A stretch of 26,317 nt of DNA from an uncultured Mediterraneibacter sp. (GTDB lineage: Bacteria > Bacillota > Clostridia > Lachnospirales > Lachnospiraceae): assembly GCA_934418295.1 (NCBI GenBank), contig CAKRWZ010000020.1, positions 1 through 26,317 on the forward strand, written 5' to 3'. The notes beneath the pieces were generated by a model. It did not search any database, was not told the DNA's origin, and saw only the letters and a list, made by a program, of their open reading frames with translations. Position 1 is the stretch's first letter. Every line of letters starts with the position of its first letter. Positions 7,319-15,874 of the stretch are shown one piece after another. The position numbers and the translations under genes were made by a program.

Positions 7319-8761
7319 ATGATGTATGACATTGTAATCATTGGCGCAGGCGTGACCGGATCCGCGATTGCGAGAGAACTTTCACGTTATCAGGCAAACA
7401 TCTGCGTCCTGGAAAAAGGGGACGACGTATGTTCAGGAACATCAAAAGCGAACAGTGGTGTTGTGCATTCCGGATTTGACGCAAAACCGGGAACATTGAT
7501 GGCTAAAATGAATGTAGAGGGTAACCGTTTGATCTGGGAGTGGGCAAAGCTTTTAGATTTTCCGGTAAAGAAAAACGGTTCTCTGATCGTCTGTACCAAT
7601 CCGGCTGAGCGCGGTGGTCTGGATCGACTTCTCGAGCAGGCGAAGGAAAACGGCGTAGAAGGCGTGCGGATCCTCGAGAGAGATGAAGTTATGAAAATGG
7701 AACCGAATCTGACCGAGAAGACCGTGGCTGCATTGTATGCCCCTACAGGAGGCATCATCTGCCCCTTCAATTTTACGATCGCTATGGCAGAAAACGCTTG
7801 TATGAACGGCGTAGAATTCCGTCTGGAAACGGAAGTGCTGGAGATCAAAAAAGAGGAGGGCGGCTATCTCCTGGATACCAATAAAGGCGAGATCCACACA
7901 AAATGTGTAATAAATGCTGCCGGTGTTTATGCAGACAAGATGCACAACATGGTCAGCGAAAACAAGATCCACATTACAGCCAGAAAGGGCGAATATCTTC
8001 TGATGGACAAAACGGTAGGCGGTCTTTTTACGGCTTCCGTATTTGAACAGCCGGGCAAGATGGGAAAAGGTATTCTGACGGCACCGACGATCCACGGAAA
8101 TCTTTATGTCGGTCCGACGGCTTACGATGTAGAAGATAAACAGTCCACCGATACGACACAGGAATACCTGGATCTGCTGACAGAGAAGGCATTGACCAAT
8201 CATCTTTCCAAAGTGAAACTGCCGATGAATAAGGTTATTACTTCTTTTGCAGGACTTCGTGCCCATGAAGACCACAAGGAATTTATCGTGCAGGAAGTAG
8301 AAGATGCAGAAGGTTTTTTTGATGCGGCAGGTATCGAATCTCCCGGTCTGACCAGTTCTCCGGCGATCGGTGTCCGCATGGCCGGGCTGGTATCTGAAAA
8401 ATATGGATTACGGAAAAAAGATAACTTTATCGAGACGCGAAAAGGCTTTACACGCTTCCACGAGCTCAGTGATGAAGAAAAAGCAGAACTGATCAAAAAG
8501 AATCCGGCTTACGGAAGAATCGTCTGCCGTTGCGAGATGGTGACGGAAGGAGAAATCATGGAAGCCATCAATCGTCCGCTGGGAGCACGTTCCCTGGATG
8601 GAATAAAGAGAAGAGTACGTGCAGGTATGGGACGCTGTCAGGCAGGCTTTTGTATGCCGAAACAGATGGAGATCCTCGCCAGAGAAACCGGTATGGACAT
8701 GACGGAGATCACAAAAAAAGGAACGGGTTCCAAAGTGCTTGTCGGAAAATTAAAACAGTAG
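7319..8761 (+). CDS. GlpA-like FAD-dependent dehydrogenase with C-terminal [2Fe-2S] (BFD-like) domain
   Basis: A 480-residue flavoprotein. The FAD-binding GAGVTG (9-14) opens a DAO-type domain with the SGTSKANSGVVHSG segment shared by glycerol-3-phosphate and 2-hydroxyglutarate dehydrogenases. A C-terminal BFD-like domain has four cysteines at C403, C405, C440 and C445 (CxC-x34-Cx4C), which should bind a [2Fe-2S] cluster. Family members oxidise glycerol-3-phosphate or related polyol phosphates such as erythritol phosphate. It is followed by a second flavoprotein and a DUF1667 protein, a recurrent trio in Clostridia near glycerol kinase. I infer oxidation of the phosphate ester made by the kinase at 10480, with electrons passed along the trio. 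AGGAGG supports the start; ATG codons at 7319 and 7322 are both possible. Confidence 0.88.
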   Translation: MMYDIVIIGAGVTGSAIARELSRYQANICVLEKGDDVCSGTSKANSGVVHSGFDAKPGTLMAKMNVEGNRLIWEWAKLLDFPVKKNGSLIVCTNPAERGGLDRLLEQAKENGVEGVRILERDEVMKMEPNLTEKTVAALYAPTGGIICPFNFTIAMAENACMNGVEFRLETEVLEIKKEEGGYLLDTNKGEIHTKCVINAAGVYADKMHNMVSENKIHITARKGEYLLMDKTVGGLFTASVFEQPGKMGKGILTAPTIHGNLYVGPTAYDVEDKQSTDTTQEYLDLLTEKALTNHLSKVKLPMNKVITSFAGLRAHEDHKEFIVQEVEDAEGFFDAAGIESPGLTSSPAIGVRMAGLVSEKYGLRKKDNFIETRKGFTRFHELSDEEKAELIKKNPAYGRIVCRCEMVTEGEIMEAINRPLGARSLDGIKRRVRAGMGRCQAGFCMPKQMEILARETGMDMTEITKKGTGSKVLVGKLKQ

Positions 8762-8785
8762 GATATCGGGAAGGAGGACGTAAAT

Positions 8786-10048
8786 ATGAAGACATGTGAT
8801 ATTGTCATTATCGGAGGCGGTCCGGCCGGTATGGCCGCAGCTGTTTCAGCGAAAAGAAAAGGAATTTCTGATATTCTGATCCTGGAAAGAGATAAAGAGT
8901 TGGGAGGAATCCTGAACCAGTGTATCCACAACGGATTCGGACTTCATACTTTCAAGGAAGAACTGACAGGTCCGGAATACGCAGAAAGATTTTTGAAAGA
9001 AGTACAGGAAGAAAAGATTCCCTGTAAATTAAATACAATGGTTATCGACATTTCTCCGGATAAAGTCGTTACCGCAGTGAACCAGGAGGATGGTCTGTTT
9101 AAGATCCGGGCAAAAGCGATCATTCTTGCAATGGGATGCCGTGAGCGTTCCAGAGGCGCACTGAATATCCCGGGCTTCCGTCCGGCAGGTATTTATTCCG
9201 CAGGGACGGCTCAGAGACTGATGAACCGGGAAGGGTTTATGCCGGGAAAAGAAGTGGTAATCTTAGGCTCCGGAGATATCGGATTGATCATGGCCAGACG
9301 TTTGACGTTGGAAGGCGCAAAAGTAAAAGTGGTTGCAGAGATTATGCCGTTTTCCGGGGGATTGAAACGAAACATCGTACAGTGTCTGGATGATTACGGA
9401 ATTCCGCTGAAGCTGAGTCATACAGTCATAAAGATCGAAGGCGAAAAAAGAGTGGAAGGAATTGTGATCGCGCAGGTAGATGAAAGGCGCAGACCGATTC
9501 CGGGAACAGAAGAGCATTATTCATGTGACACGTTGCTGCTGTCAGTAGGTTTGATACCGGAGAACGAGTTGTCCAACGGTATGGGAATCGAGATCGCTCC
9601 GGTGACAAACGGACCGGTGGTAAACGAAAGCCTGGAAAGCAATATAGAGGGTGTATTTGCCTGCGGAAACGTACTTCATGTACACGATCTTGTAGATTAC
9701 GTTTCAGAAGAGGCGGCTGCAGCAGGTGAGTATGCAGCAGAGTATGTGACTTCCGGCGAGGTACGTTCCGGAGAAGAGATCGCAGTACACGCAGAGAGTG
9801 GTGTGCGCTATACGGTTCCGGCAAAGATCCGCCCTGCACATGCAAAAGAAAAGCTGGTTATCCGTTTCCGTGTGGGAGACGTTTATAAAAATCATTATGT
9901 CAGTGTTTATGTCGGAGATAAGAGAGTTTATCACCAGAAAAAACAGATCCTGGAACCGGGACAAATGGAACAGGTGATATTGAAAAAAGAGACGTTGCTT
10001 GAAAACGCTGGTATCGACTATATTACGGTCAAACTGGAAGGAGAGTGA
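8786..10048 (+). CDS. NAD(P)/FAD-dependent oxidoreductase (pyridine nucleotide-disulphide type), GlpA partner
   Basis: A 420-residue flavoprotein of the Pyr_redox_2 type. The FAD motif GGGPAG is at 10-15, followed by the LNQCIHNGFG segment (about 46-55) typical of this subgroup. A central GCRERSRGALNIPG stretch precedes a second Rossmann motif, GSGDIG, for NAD(P). The last ~90 residues form an added C-terminal domain. It has no CxxC redox pair of the classic disulphide reductases. In Clostridia it commonly sits between a GlpA-like protein and DUF1667, and it probably moves electrons between the GlpA-like dehydrogenase and NAD(P) or another carrier. AAGGAGG precedes the ATG; the DUF1667 gene overlaps its stop codon, so they are translationally coupled. 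Confidence 0.87.
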   Translation: MKTCDIVIIGGGPAGMAAAVSAKRKGISDILILERDKELGGILNQCIHNGFGLHTFKEELTGPEYAERFLKEVQEEKIPCKLNTMVIDISPDKVVTAVNQEDGLFKIRAKAIILAMGCRERSRGALNIPGFRPAGIYSAGTAQRLMNREGFMPGKEVVILGSGDIGLIMARRLTLEGAKVKVVAEIMPFSGGLKRNIVQCLDDYGIPLKLSHTVIKIEGEKRVEGIVIAQVDERRRPIPGTEEHYSCDTLLLSVGLIPENELSNGMGIEIAPVTNGPVVNESLESNIEGVFACGNVLHVHDLVDYVSEEAAAAGEYAAEYVTSGEVRSGEEIAVHAESGVRYTVPAKIRPAHAKEKLVIRFRVGDVYKNHYVSVYVGDKRVYHQKKQILEPGQMEQVILKKETLLENAGIDYITVKLEGE

Positions 10049-10419
10049 TGGTGGACATGGAAAAGAGAGAATTGACTTGTATCAGATGTCCGCTTGGATG
10101 TGCGATTACAGTTACACTGGAAGGATCAACGATTCAGGAGATTACCGGATTTACCTGTAAACGTGGGGAAGATTATGCAAGAAAGGAGGTGTTGGATCCG
10201 ACACGTACCGTTACATCGGTGGTTTTCATTGACAGTGAGAGCGAGCGGATGCTTCCGGTAAAGACGAAAGAAGACATTCCGAAAGATAAGATTTTTGAGA
10301 TCATGGAAGCGCTGAAAAGCGTGCGTGTAAAAGCCCCGGTGAAAATAGGACAGGTAATTCTGGAAAATGCGGCCGGCACAGGCGTTCCGGTCGTTGCTAC
10401 AAAAGATGTGATTCTCTGA
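10048..10419 (+). CDS. DUF1667 protein with four conserved cysteines
   Basis: A 123-residue protein of the DUF1667 type. Cysteines C11, C14, C18 (CIRCPLGC) and C37 (GFTCKRGEDYA) could hold an iron-sulphur cluster; this is inferred from spacing. The tail carries the RTVTSVV and KIGQVILENAAGTGV stretches usual for the family. I chose the ATG at 10048, which overlaps the previous stop as TGATG with GGAAGGAG just upstream; an ATG at 10057 and a GTG at 10045 are alternatives. It completes the GlpA-like trio and probably acts as a small electron-transfer or assembly subunit. Its biochemical role is not established. Confidence 0.85.
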   Translation: MVDMEKRELTCIRCPLGCAITVTLEGSTIQEITGFTCKRGEDYARKEVLDPTRTVTSVVFIDSESERMLPVKTKEDIPKDKIFEIMEALKSVRVKAPVKIGQVILENAAGTGVPVVATKDVIL

Positions 10420-10479
10420 CGATGCGGATCGGGAAAAGAATCGTTTCCGAAATAAATTTAAGATAAAGGAGGCAAGCGA

Positions 10480-12054
10480 ATGGAAAAGAAGTATGTAGTT
10501 GGTGTGGACTGTGGTACCACAAGCAGTAAAACAGTTATTTTTGACTTCAAAGGAAATGTAATAGGAACAGGACAAACCTTGAATCCATTAGTTTACCCAA
10601 GCGCAGGACGTGTAGAGTGCGACGGCCAGGGCATGATCGATACCCTTTACAGCACGACCCGTCAGGCAATTGCAAACAGCGGGATCGACCCGGAAGAAAT
10701 TGCAGCAGTCAGCTTCTGCATGTTCCGCTGTACGATGATCACCAGAGACGAGAATGGCGGATTTACGACACCGATCATTATCTGGCAGGATCTCAGAAGT
10801 GCAGAAATGCTGCCGTATATGGAAGAGTGTCTGAAAAAAGGCGGCATGACACCGGATGACCTTTATGATATGTGCGGAATGCCTTTGGGCGGTGTTTATC
10901 CATCCGGAAAACTTCTGTGGGTACAAAAAAATATGCCAGAAGCCTATGAAAAGACGAAAGTCGTACATACTATGATGGGATTGCTGACAAAGGCTTATGG
11001 TGCGGATGATTATTACGATGATTTGAATGACACGCCATGGCTGCAGATGAACGGACCGGATTTTGAGTACAGCGATAAACTGACGGAGATTTTTGGTGTG
11101 GACAAAGGACTTTTGGCTCCGCTTCGCAAAACAGGCGAAGTCATCGGACATATTACACCGGAAGTTGCAGCAAAAACAGGACTGGCAGTGGGAACTCCAC
11201 TGATCATGGGAACCGGGGATCAGCAGTCAGGATGTCTCGGAATGGGATGTACCGATGAAGGCATCGGATATGCATGCGGCGGAACTGCCGGAATTACAGC
11301 CGGAAAATCCAGAGAATTTCTGAGAGACCCGGCAAGAAAGTGCTACATTCTGGGAACACCGGACGGCGCTTATGTAATGGAAGGTCAGGCAAACTCCGCA
11401 GGAAGTGCGTTCAAATGGTTCAAAGGCGTTGTGTGCCAGTCAGAAGATATCGCAGCTCAGTACTGCTATAAAGATGTTTATGATGTACTGACTTATGCAG
11501 CCAGCACTTCCGTACCGGGAAGCAACGGTGTATTCTTCCTGCCATATTGTCAGGGAGCTAACACTCCGAATTACGATGCAAATGCACGTGGAACCTATGT
11601 CGGCATGACACTGAACACATCCCGTCAGGATCTGATCCGTGCGACGATGGAAGGTATCTGCTTTGATATTAAAGATATGTTGGAGGCAATGGTTGCAGCA
11701 AACGTTCCGAACTTTACGACGGTGCGTGTAACCGGAGGAATTGCCCGGTCTGAGATCTGGAATCAGATCCAGGCTGATATTTACAATCGTCCGGTAGAGA
11801 CGGTAGCCCAAGAAGAGGCAACAGCACTTGGGTGTGCAATGGTTGCAGCAGTGGGAGCCGGAATCTACGCAGATTACGAAGAAGCGGCAAAGAACATGGT
11901 ACGTGTGACACGCTGCTATGAGCCGAATCCGGACAATGTAGAGCTTTACAAAGACGCTTATGCTACATGGCAGAGCGCATTTAAGGGACTTCACAGAGAA
12001 GGCTACGCAGAGATCGCAGCTTTCCAGGATAAATATCGCAATAGAAAAAAATAA
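10480..12054 (+). CDS. FGGY-family carbohydrate kinase 2
   Basis: A 524-residue FGGY kinase. The phosphate-1 motif DCGTTSSK is at 10-17, IWQDLR at 101-106, the catalytic aspartate in GDQQ is D247, a GGTAG phosphate-2 motif lies near 268-272, and the C-terminal TGGIARSEIWNQI adenosine-site segment is present. It differs from kinase 1: the GLSTQR segment is replaced by SFCMFRCT, so the two probably act on different substrates. It lies between the GlpA-like trio and the facilitator gene, the usual place of glycerol kinase, yet it looks more xylulokinase-like than GlpK-like. AAAGGAGG precedes the ATG, and the MIP gene follows after 35 bp. Confidence 0.92.
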   Translation: MEKKYVVGVDCGTTSSKTVIFDFKGNVIGTGQTLNPLVYPSAGRVECDGQGMIDTLYSTTRQAIANSGIDPEEIAAVSFCMFRCTMITRDENGGFTTPIIIWQDLRSAEMLPYMEECLKKGGMTPDDLYDMCGMPLGGVYPSGKLLWVQKNMPEAYEKTKVVHTMMGLLTKAYGADDYYDDLNDTPWLQMNGPDFEYSDKLTEIFGVDKGLLAPLRKTGEVIGHITPEVAAKTGLAVGTPLIMGTGDQQSGCLGMGCTDEGIGYACGGTAGITAGKSREFLRDPARKCYILGTPDGAYVMEGQANSAGSAFKWFKGVVCQSEDIAAQYCYKDVYDVLTYAASTSVPGSNGVFFLPYCQGANTPNYDANARGTYVGMTLNTSRQDLIRATMEGICFDIKDMLEAMVAANVPNFTTVRVTGGIARSEIWNQIQADIYNRPVETVAQEEATALGCAMVAAVGAGIYADYEEAAKNMVRVTRCYEPNPDNVELYKDAYATWQSAFKGLHREGYAEIAAFQDKYRNRKK

Positions 12055-12089
12055 AAAAGAAAGACCATCCTTGAAAGGGGGAAGAATAA

Positions 12090-12797
12090 ATGACAGCATA
12101 TATCGCTGAATTTGTAGGAACCGCATTATTACTTCTTTTGATCAACAGTCTGGTTGCCAATGCAACATTGGCAAAATCAGGTCAAAAGGGAGCGGGTTCT
12201 ATCCAGATCTGTATCGCCTGCGGTTTTGCAGTAATGACTTGTGCTTTTATTTTCGGAGAAGCTTCAGGCGCACATTTTAACCCGGCGTTTACTATTGCCA
12301 TGGCTGTAAACGGAACGTTTGCGTGGAGCCAGGTTCCCGGGTATTTGGCTGCACAGTTTGCAGGTGCGTTTCTGGGAGCATGCATTACATACATTCTCTA
12401 TAAAGATCATTTTGATGCGACAGATGATCCGGCAACGATTTTGGGTGTGTTTAGTACCTCTCCGGCTATCCGCAATATTCCGCGGAATCTTATGAGCGAG
12501 GTGGTTGGAACATTTATCCTGGTGTTTGGATGCCTGGGCATGGGAAATGTAACAGGTCTTCCGGCTGGTATTGATAAATTGTACTTGTGCGGTATTATTA
12601 TCTTAGTTGGTATGAGTGTTGGCGGTCTGACCGGTTTTGCGATCAATCCGGCCAGAGACTTGGGTCCGAGAATCGCCCATGCGGTGCTTCCTATTAAAAA
12701 TAAAGGCGGCTCTGATTGGGGATATGCGCTGGTTCCGATTGTAGGACCAATCATCGGTGGCTTATTGGCAGTAGGCCTGTACAATCTGATCTGGTAA
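12090..12797 (+). CDS. MIP-family channel, glycerol-facilitator type
   Basis: A 235-residue membrane channel of the aquaporin superfamily with about six membrane-spanning segments and both half-helix motifs: NPA (64-66, in AHFNPAF) and NPARD (186-190). The aspartate after NPAR is characteristic of glyceroporins such as GlpF and not of water-only channels, and R189 is the selectivity-filter arginine. It should admit small uncharged polyols by facilitated diffusion, trapped inside by the kinases of this locus. It is the only transporter in the window, which limits the likely substrate to a glycerol- or tetritol-sized compound or a similar neutral polyol. AAAGGGGG precedes the start. Confidence 0.93.
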   Translation: MTAYIAEFVGTALLLLLINSLVANATLAKSGQKGAGSIQICIACGFAVMTCAFIFGEASGAHFNPAFTIAMAVNGTFAWSQVPGYLAAQFAGAFLGACITYILYKDHFDATDDPATILGVFSTSPAIRNIPRNLMSEVVGTFILVFGCLGMGNVTGLPAGIDKLYLCGIIILVGMSVGGLTGFAINPARDLGPRIAHAVLPIKNKGGSDWGYALVPIVGPIIGGLLAVGLYNLIW

Positions 12798-12847
12798 TCG
12801 TGACAGAGCTTAACAGATGAAGAAACCGAAAAACAGAAAGGATGCGT

Positions 12848-13690
12848 ATGAAATATCGTTTGATTTGCAGTGATGTTGACGGAACATTGATCGACGGGAA
12901 CGAGCAGATCACCGAAGAGAATCTCCAGGCGATCCGTCAGCTGAAAGAAAAAGGAATTTATTTTGCAATCTCCAGCGGCCGTATGATGAACAGTGTAAAG
13001 CTTTTGTCAGAACACTACGGGATCGCTTCCTATAAAGTGTGCAGCAATGGCGCGGTAGTGGTGGATGAACGCGGGGAGATCCTACAGGCGATCCCCGTTC
13101 CGATGGAGGTGGCGACCCGTCTCTATGAGATCGGAGAAGAAAATGACTGCATTATGGGATATAACACGTTGACAGAGATTGTTTATAACCGTCAGCATCA
13201 TATGGAGGGCAGCCTGTACAAACGGGCAGATTATCTGTATGACGGTTATGACCGGGAGACGGGCGAGCACTTTATCAAGATCTTGTGCGAGGAAGGATAT
13301 CAGGTACCGGATCAGCATGGAGCTGCGTATAAGATTTCGCTGTGGCCCAGAACGCAGGAGTATTTCGAGCGTGCCACGGAAGAAATCGGAAAGATTCCGG
13401 GAATCTGTGTGACGTCTGCCATGAAATGGCATTTTGAGATCACCGCTGACAGTATCTCCAAATGGTCCGGCATCCAGTTTCTGATGAAACACCTGCATAT
13501 TGATCGGGAAGAAGTCATATGTATCGGCGACAGTATGAATGACGAAGCAATGGTTACAGGCGCGGGGCTGGGTGTTTGTATGGAAAACGGACATCCGGAC
13601 CTGAAGAAAAAGGCAGATTACATTACGGGCAGCAACCGCAAAAGCGGAGTGGCTTCCGTGATCCGGAAATGTCTGGCTGAGGAACTGTAA
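12848..13690 (+). CDS. Cof-type HAD-superfamily sugar phosphatase (subclass IIB)
   Basis: A 280-residue phosphatase. Motif I is SDVDGT (D9, D11), the ISSGR motif II segment follows near residue 37, and GDSMND motif III is near 226-231, with the C2B cap between. I place the start at 12848 because GAAAGG then has normal spacing; the in-frame ATG at 12842 is too close. Cof-type enzymes dephosphorylate sugar phosphates and flavin precursors. It is the last gene of the second operon, followed by a strong terminator, and may relieve phosphosugar stress or recycle an intermediate. It belongs to a different HAD subclass from the NagD-like protein at 6213. Confidence 0.9.
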   Translation: MKYRLICSDVDGTLIDGNEQITEENLQAIRQLKEKGIYFAISSGRMMNSVKLLSEHYGIASYKVCSNGAVVVDERGEILQAIPVPMEVATRLYEIGEENDCIMGYNTLTEIVYNRQHHMEGSLYKRADYLYDGYDRETGEHFIKILCEEGYQVPDQHGAAYKISLWPRTQEYFERATEEIGKIPGICVTSAMKWHFEITADSISKWSGIQFLMKHLHIDREEVICIGDSMNDEAMVTGAGLGVCMENGHPDLKKKADYITGSNRKSGVASVIRKCLAEEL

Positions 13691-13698
13691 ATCCTTAT

Positions 13699-13740
13699 AA
13701 ACAGAGGGCTTTTCAAGCAGGAAAAGTCCTCTGTTTTTTT
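13699..13740 (+). terminator. Rho-independent terminator after the polyol locus
   Basis: The stem AACAGAGGGCTTTTC pairs with GAAAAGTCCTCTGTT with one internal G-T and is followed by T5. It separates the accessory locus from the housekeeping plsX block. Confidence 0.9.
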
Positions 13741-13752
13741 GTAGCTTTATTA

Positions 13753-13781
13753 TTGATTTTTCGAATGATGTTTAGTAGAAT
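13753..13781 (+). promoter_or_regulatory. Promoter of plsX-acpP
   Basis: TTGATT (13753-13758), a 17-bp spacer and TAGAAT (13776-13781) form a good sigma-A promoter 28 bp before the plsX start. The overlapping ATTGATTTTTCGAAT is loosely palindromic and could be a fatty-acid regulator site, but this is weak. Confidence 0.6.
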
Positions 13782-13809
13782 GAATAGCAGAATGTTAGGA
13801 GGAATGAAA

Positions 13810-14829
13810 ATGCCTGATAATATAAGGATAGCACTGGATGCGATGGGCGGGGACAATGCGCCGGAAGAGATCATAAAAGGTGCTGTAGATGCAGTCAATG
13901 CACAAACGGGGATCCGGATCCTTCTCACCGGAAAGGAAGAGGAGATTCGCCGGGAACTAGAAAAGTATCAGTACCCGAAAGAGTGTATCCAAGTTGTGCC
14001 TGCATCGGAAGTCATTGAGACAGCAGAACCGCCTGTCATGGCGATCAGAAGAAAGAAAGATTCTTCTCTGGTCGTGGCAATGAATCTGGTTAAAAATAAA
14101 GAGGCAGACGCTTTTGTATCTGCCGGAAGTTCGGGGGCCATCCTGGTGGGAGGCCAAGTGCTGGTAGGAAGAGTAAAGGGTGTGGACAGAGCACCGTTGG
14201 CGCCGTTGATCCCTACCGCAAAAGGAGCAGCGCTTCTGATCGACTGCGGAGCCAATGTGGATGCAAGACCGGCACATCTGGTACAGTTTGCCAAGATGGG
14301 ATCCTTGTACATGGAAAATGTGGTCGGAATCCCGAATCCGCGGGTGGCCATCGTCAATATCGGTGCAGAAGAGGAAAAAGGAAATGCCCTGGTGAAAGAG
14401 ACATTTCCGCTTCTGAAAGCCTGTGAGGATATCAATTTTACGGGAAGCATCGAAGCAAGAGATATCCCTGCCGGAGAGGCAGATGTGATCGTCTGCGAGG
14501 CTTTCGTGGGAAATGTGATTCTGAAGCTTTACGAAGGTGTCGGAGGGACTCTGATCAAGAAGATCAAGGAAGGAATGAAAAGCAGTATCCGGAGTAAGAT
14601 CGGAGGACTTTTGGTAAAACCGGCTTTAAAAAAGACGTTGAAGGAGTTTGATGCCAGTGAGTACGGCGGAGCACCGCTGCTGGGCTTAAATGGTCTGGTG
14701 GTAAAAGCTCACGGAAATTCTACGGCAAAAGAGATCCGAAATGCGATCACCCAGTGTGTACAGTTCCAGAAAGCTGACATAGGCGGAAAGATCCGGGACG
14801 GGATCGCAAAAGAAGCAGAGCAGCAATAG
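13810..14829 (+). CDS. plsX: Phosphate acyltransferase PlsX
   Basis: A 339-residue enzyme converting acyl-ACP and phosphate to acyl-phosphate for the PlsY step of phospholipid synthesis; it acts at the inner face of the membrane. The N-terminal IALDAMGGDNAP is the family hallmark. SAGSSGAILVGG, LIDCGANVD and the C-terminal LGLNGLVVKAHGNS segments confirm it, and length is normal. The start at 13810 follows AGGAGG by 7 nt; in-frame ATGs from 13753 lie in the promoter and lack ribosome sites. It is followed by acpP, the source of its acyl-ACP substrate. The usual clostridial upstream neighbours (ackA, DUF177, rpmF) are absent here. Confidence 0.97.
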   Translation: MPDNIRIALDAMGGDNAPEEIIKGAVDAVNAQTGIRILLTGKEEEIRRELEKYQYPKECIQVVPASEVIETAEPPVMAIRRKKDSSLVVAMNLVKNKEADAFVSAGSSGAILVGGQVLVGRVKGVDRAPLAPLIPTAKGAALLIDCGANVDARPAHLVQFAKMGSLYMENVVGIPNPRVAIVNIGAEEEKGNALVKETFPLLKACEDINFTGSIEARDIPAGEADVIVCEAFVGNVILKLYEGVGGTLIKKIKEGMKSSIRSKIGGLLVKPALKKTLKEFDASEYGGAPLLGLNGLVVKAHGNSTAKEIRNAITQCVQFQKADIGGKIRDGIAKEAEQQ

Positions 14830-14876
14830 ATATTTGATAAAATAAAGAATGAAAATGAAAAATAAGGAGAAAGAGT

Positions 14877-15107
14877 ATGGAATTTGAAAAATTGCAGGAA
14901 ATTATTGCAGACGTTATGAATGTACCGAAAGAAGAGATCACACCGGATACCACATTTGTGGATGACCTGGGAGCCGATTCACTGGATATTTTCCAGATCA
15001 TCATGGGGATCGAAGAAGAGTTTGACATCGAAATTGATAACGATGCGGCGGAAAAAATCGTGACAGTACGAGATGCTGTAAATCAGATCAAAAACGTTGT
15101 GGATTAG
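14877..15107 (+). CDS. acpP: Acyl carrier protein
   Basis: A 76-residue acidic four-helix carrier for fatty acid synthesis. The phosphopantetheine attachment serine is S35 in GADSLD. Length and the acidic helix II (FQIIMGIEEEF) are typical. AAGGAG lies before the ATG. It stands directly after plsX and before rnc, a common Firmicute order, and is followed by a hairpin that may cut transcription before rnc. Confidence 0.97.
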   Translation: MEFEKLQEIIADVMNVPKEEITPDTTFVDDLGADSLDIFQIIMGIEEEFDIEIDNDAAEKIVTVRDAVNQIKNVVD

Positions 15108-15114
15108 GAATACG

Positions 15115-15138
15115 GAAAAAGCCCATGTGGGCTTTTTC
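15115..15138 (+). terminator. Hairpin after acpP (terminator or attenuator)
   Basis: A perfect stem GAAAAAGCCCA / TGGGCTTTTTC starts 7 bp after the acpP stop and contains a T5 run, then GTTTTC. It lies in the region where rnc would begin if its first in-frame ATG (15125) were used, which argues against that start. Confidence 0.7.
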
Positions 15139-15175
15139 GTTTTCATTGGAAGAAAACAGACAGAGAGGAAACAGA

Positions 15176-15874
15176 ATGAAGGATCCAAAAAATTTAGAAG
15201 AAAAAATCAAATATCGTTTCCAAAATCCGAAGCTTCTTCGAAATGCGCTGATGCACAGTTCATATACGAATGAGAAGCATCTGCCCAAACAGCAATGCAA
15301 CGAACGGCTGGAATTTCTCGGAGATGCCATATTGGAACTGGTTTCCAGTGAATATCTTTTCCGGGAAAATCCGGAATTGCCCGAGGGAAAGCTGACAAAA
15401 ACAAGAGCGAGCATGGTATGCGAGCCGGCATTGGCTTTTTGCGCACGGGATATTGGTCTGGGGGATTATCTCATGCTCGGAAAGGGCGAAGATGCAACCG
15501 GCGGCAGAGAGAGGGATTCAATCGTGTCGGATGCGATGGAAGCCTTGATCGGTGCCATTTATTTGGACGGTGGTTTTACTAATGCAAAAGAGTTTATTTC
15601 ACAGTTTGTCCTGAAAGACCTGGAAAATAAAAAACTCTTTTATGATAGCAAGACTATCTTACAGGAGATCGTACAGGCAAAGATGGAAGGATCGATACGG
15701 TATGTTTTGTTAAAAGAAGAAGGACCTGATCATAATAAATCATTTTATGTAAGTGTGTATATCCGGGAGCAGGAGTATGGAACCGGAAAGGGGCGGACGA
15801 AAAAAGCGGCGGAACAACAGGCAGCGTATAAAACCATTCTGATGCTGCGTGAAGGAACGCAGGGAGTAGACTAG
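15176..15874 (+). CDS. rnc: Ribonuclease III
   Basis: A 232-residue double-strand-specific endoribonuclease for rRNA and mRNA processing. The signature NERLEFLGD (42-50) holds catalytic E43 and D50; D119 and E122 (SDAMEALIGAIYLDGG) complete the metal site. A double-stranded RNA-binding domain fills about residues 150-227, ending in GKGRTKKAAEQQAA. The ATG at 15176 follows AGAGAGGAAA; the ATG at 15125 lies inside the acpP hairpin and is rejected. The stop codon is directly followed by the smc start codon, so the two genes are coupled. Confidence 0.97.
   Translation: MKDPKNLEEKIKYRFQNPKLLRNALMHSSYTNEKHLPKQQCNERLEFLGDAILELVSSEYLFRENPELPEGKLTKTRASMVCEPALAFCARDIGLGDYLMLGKGEDATGGRERDSIVSDAMEALIGAIYLDGGFTNAKEFISQFVLKDLENKKLFYDSKTILQEIVQAKMEGSIRYVLLKEEGPDHNKSFYVSVYIREQEYGTGKGRTKKAAEQQAAYKTILMLREGTQGVD

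Noticed and set aside
13753..13809. N-terminal extension of PlsX from ATG 13753
   Set aside because: The region contains the promoter, and AGGAGG is correctly spaced only for the ATG at 13810.
15125..15175. N-terminal extension of RNase III from ATG 15125
   Set aside because: This start lies inside the hairpin after acpP; the ATG at 15176 has a proper ribosome site and gives the normal length.
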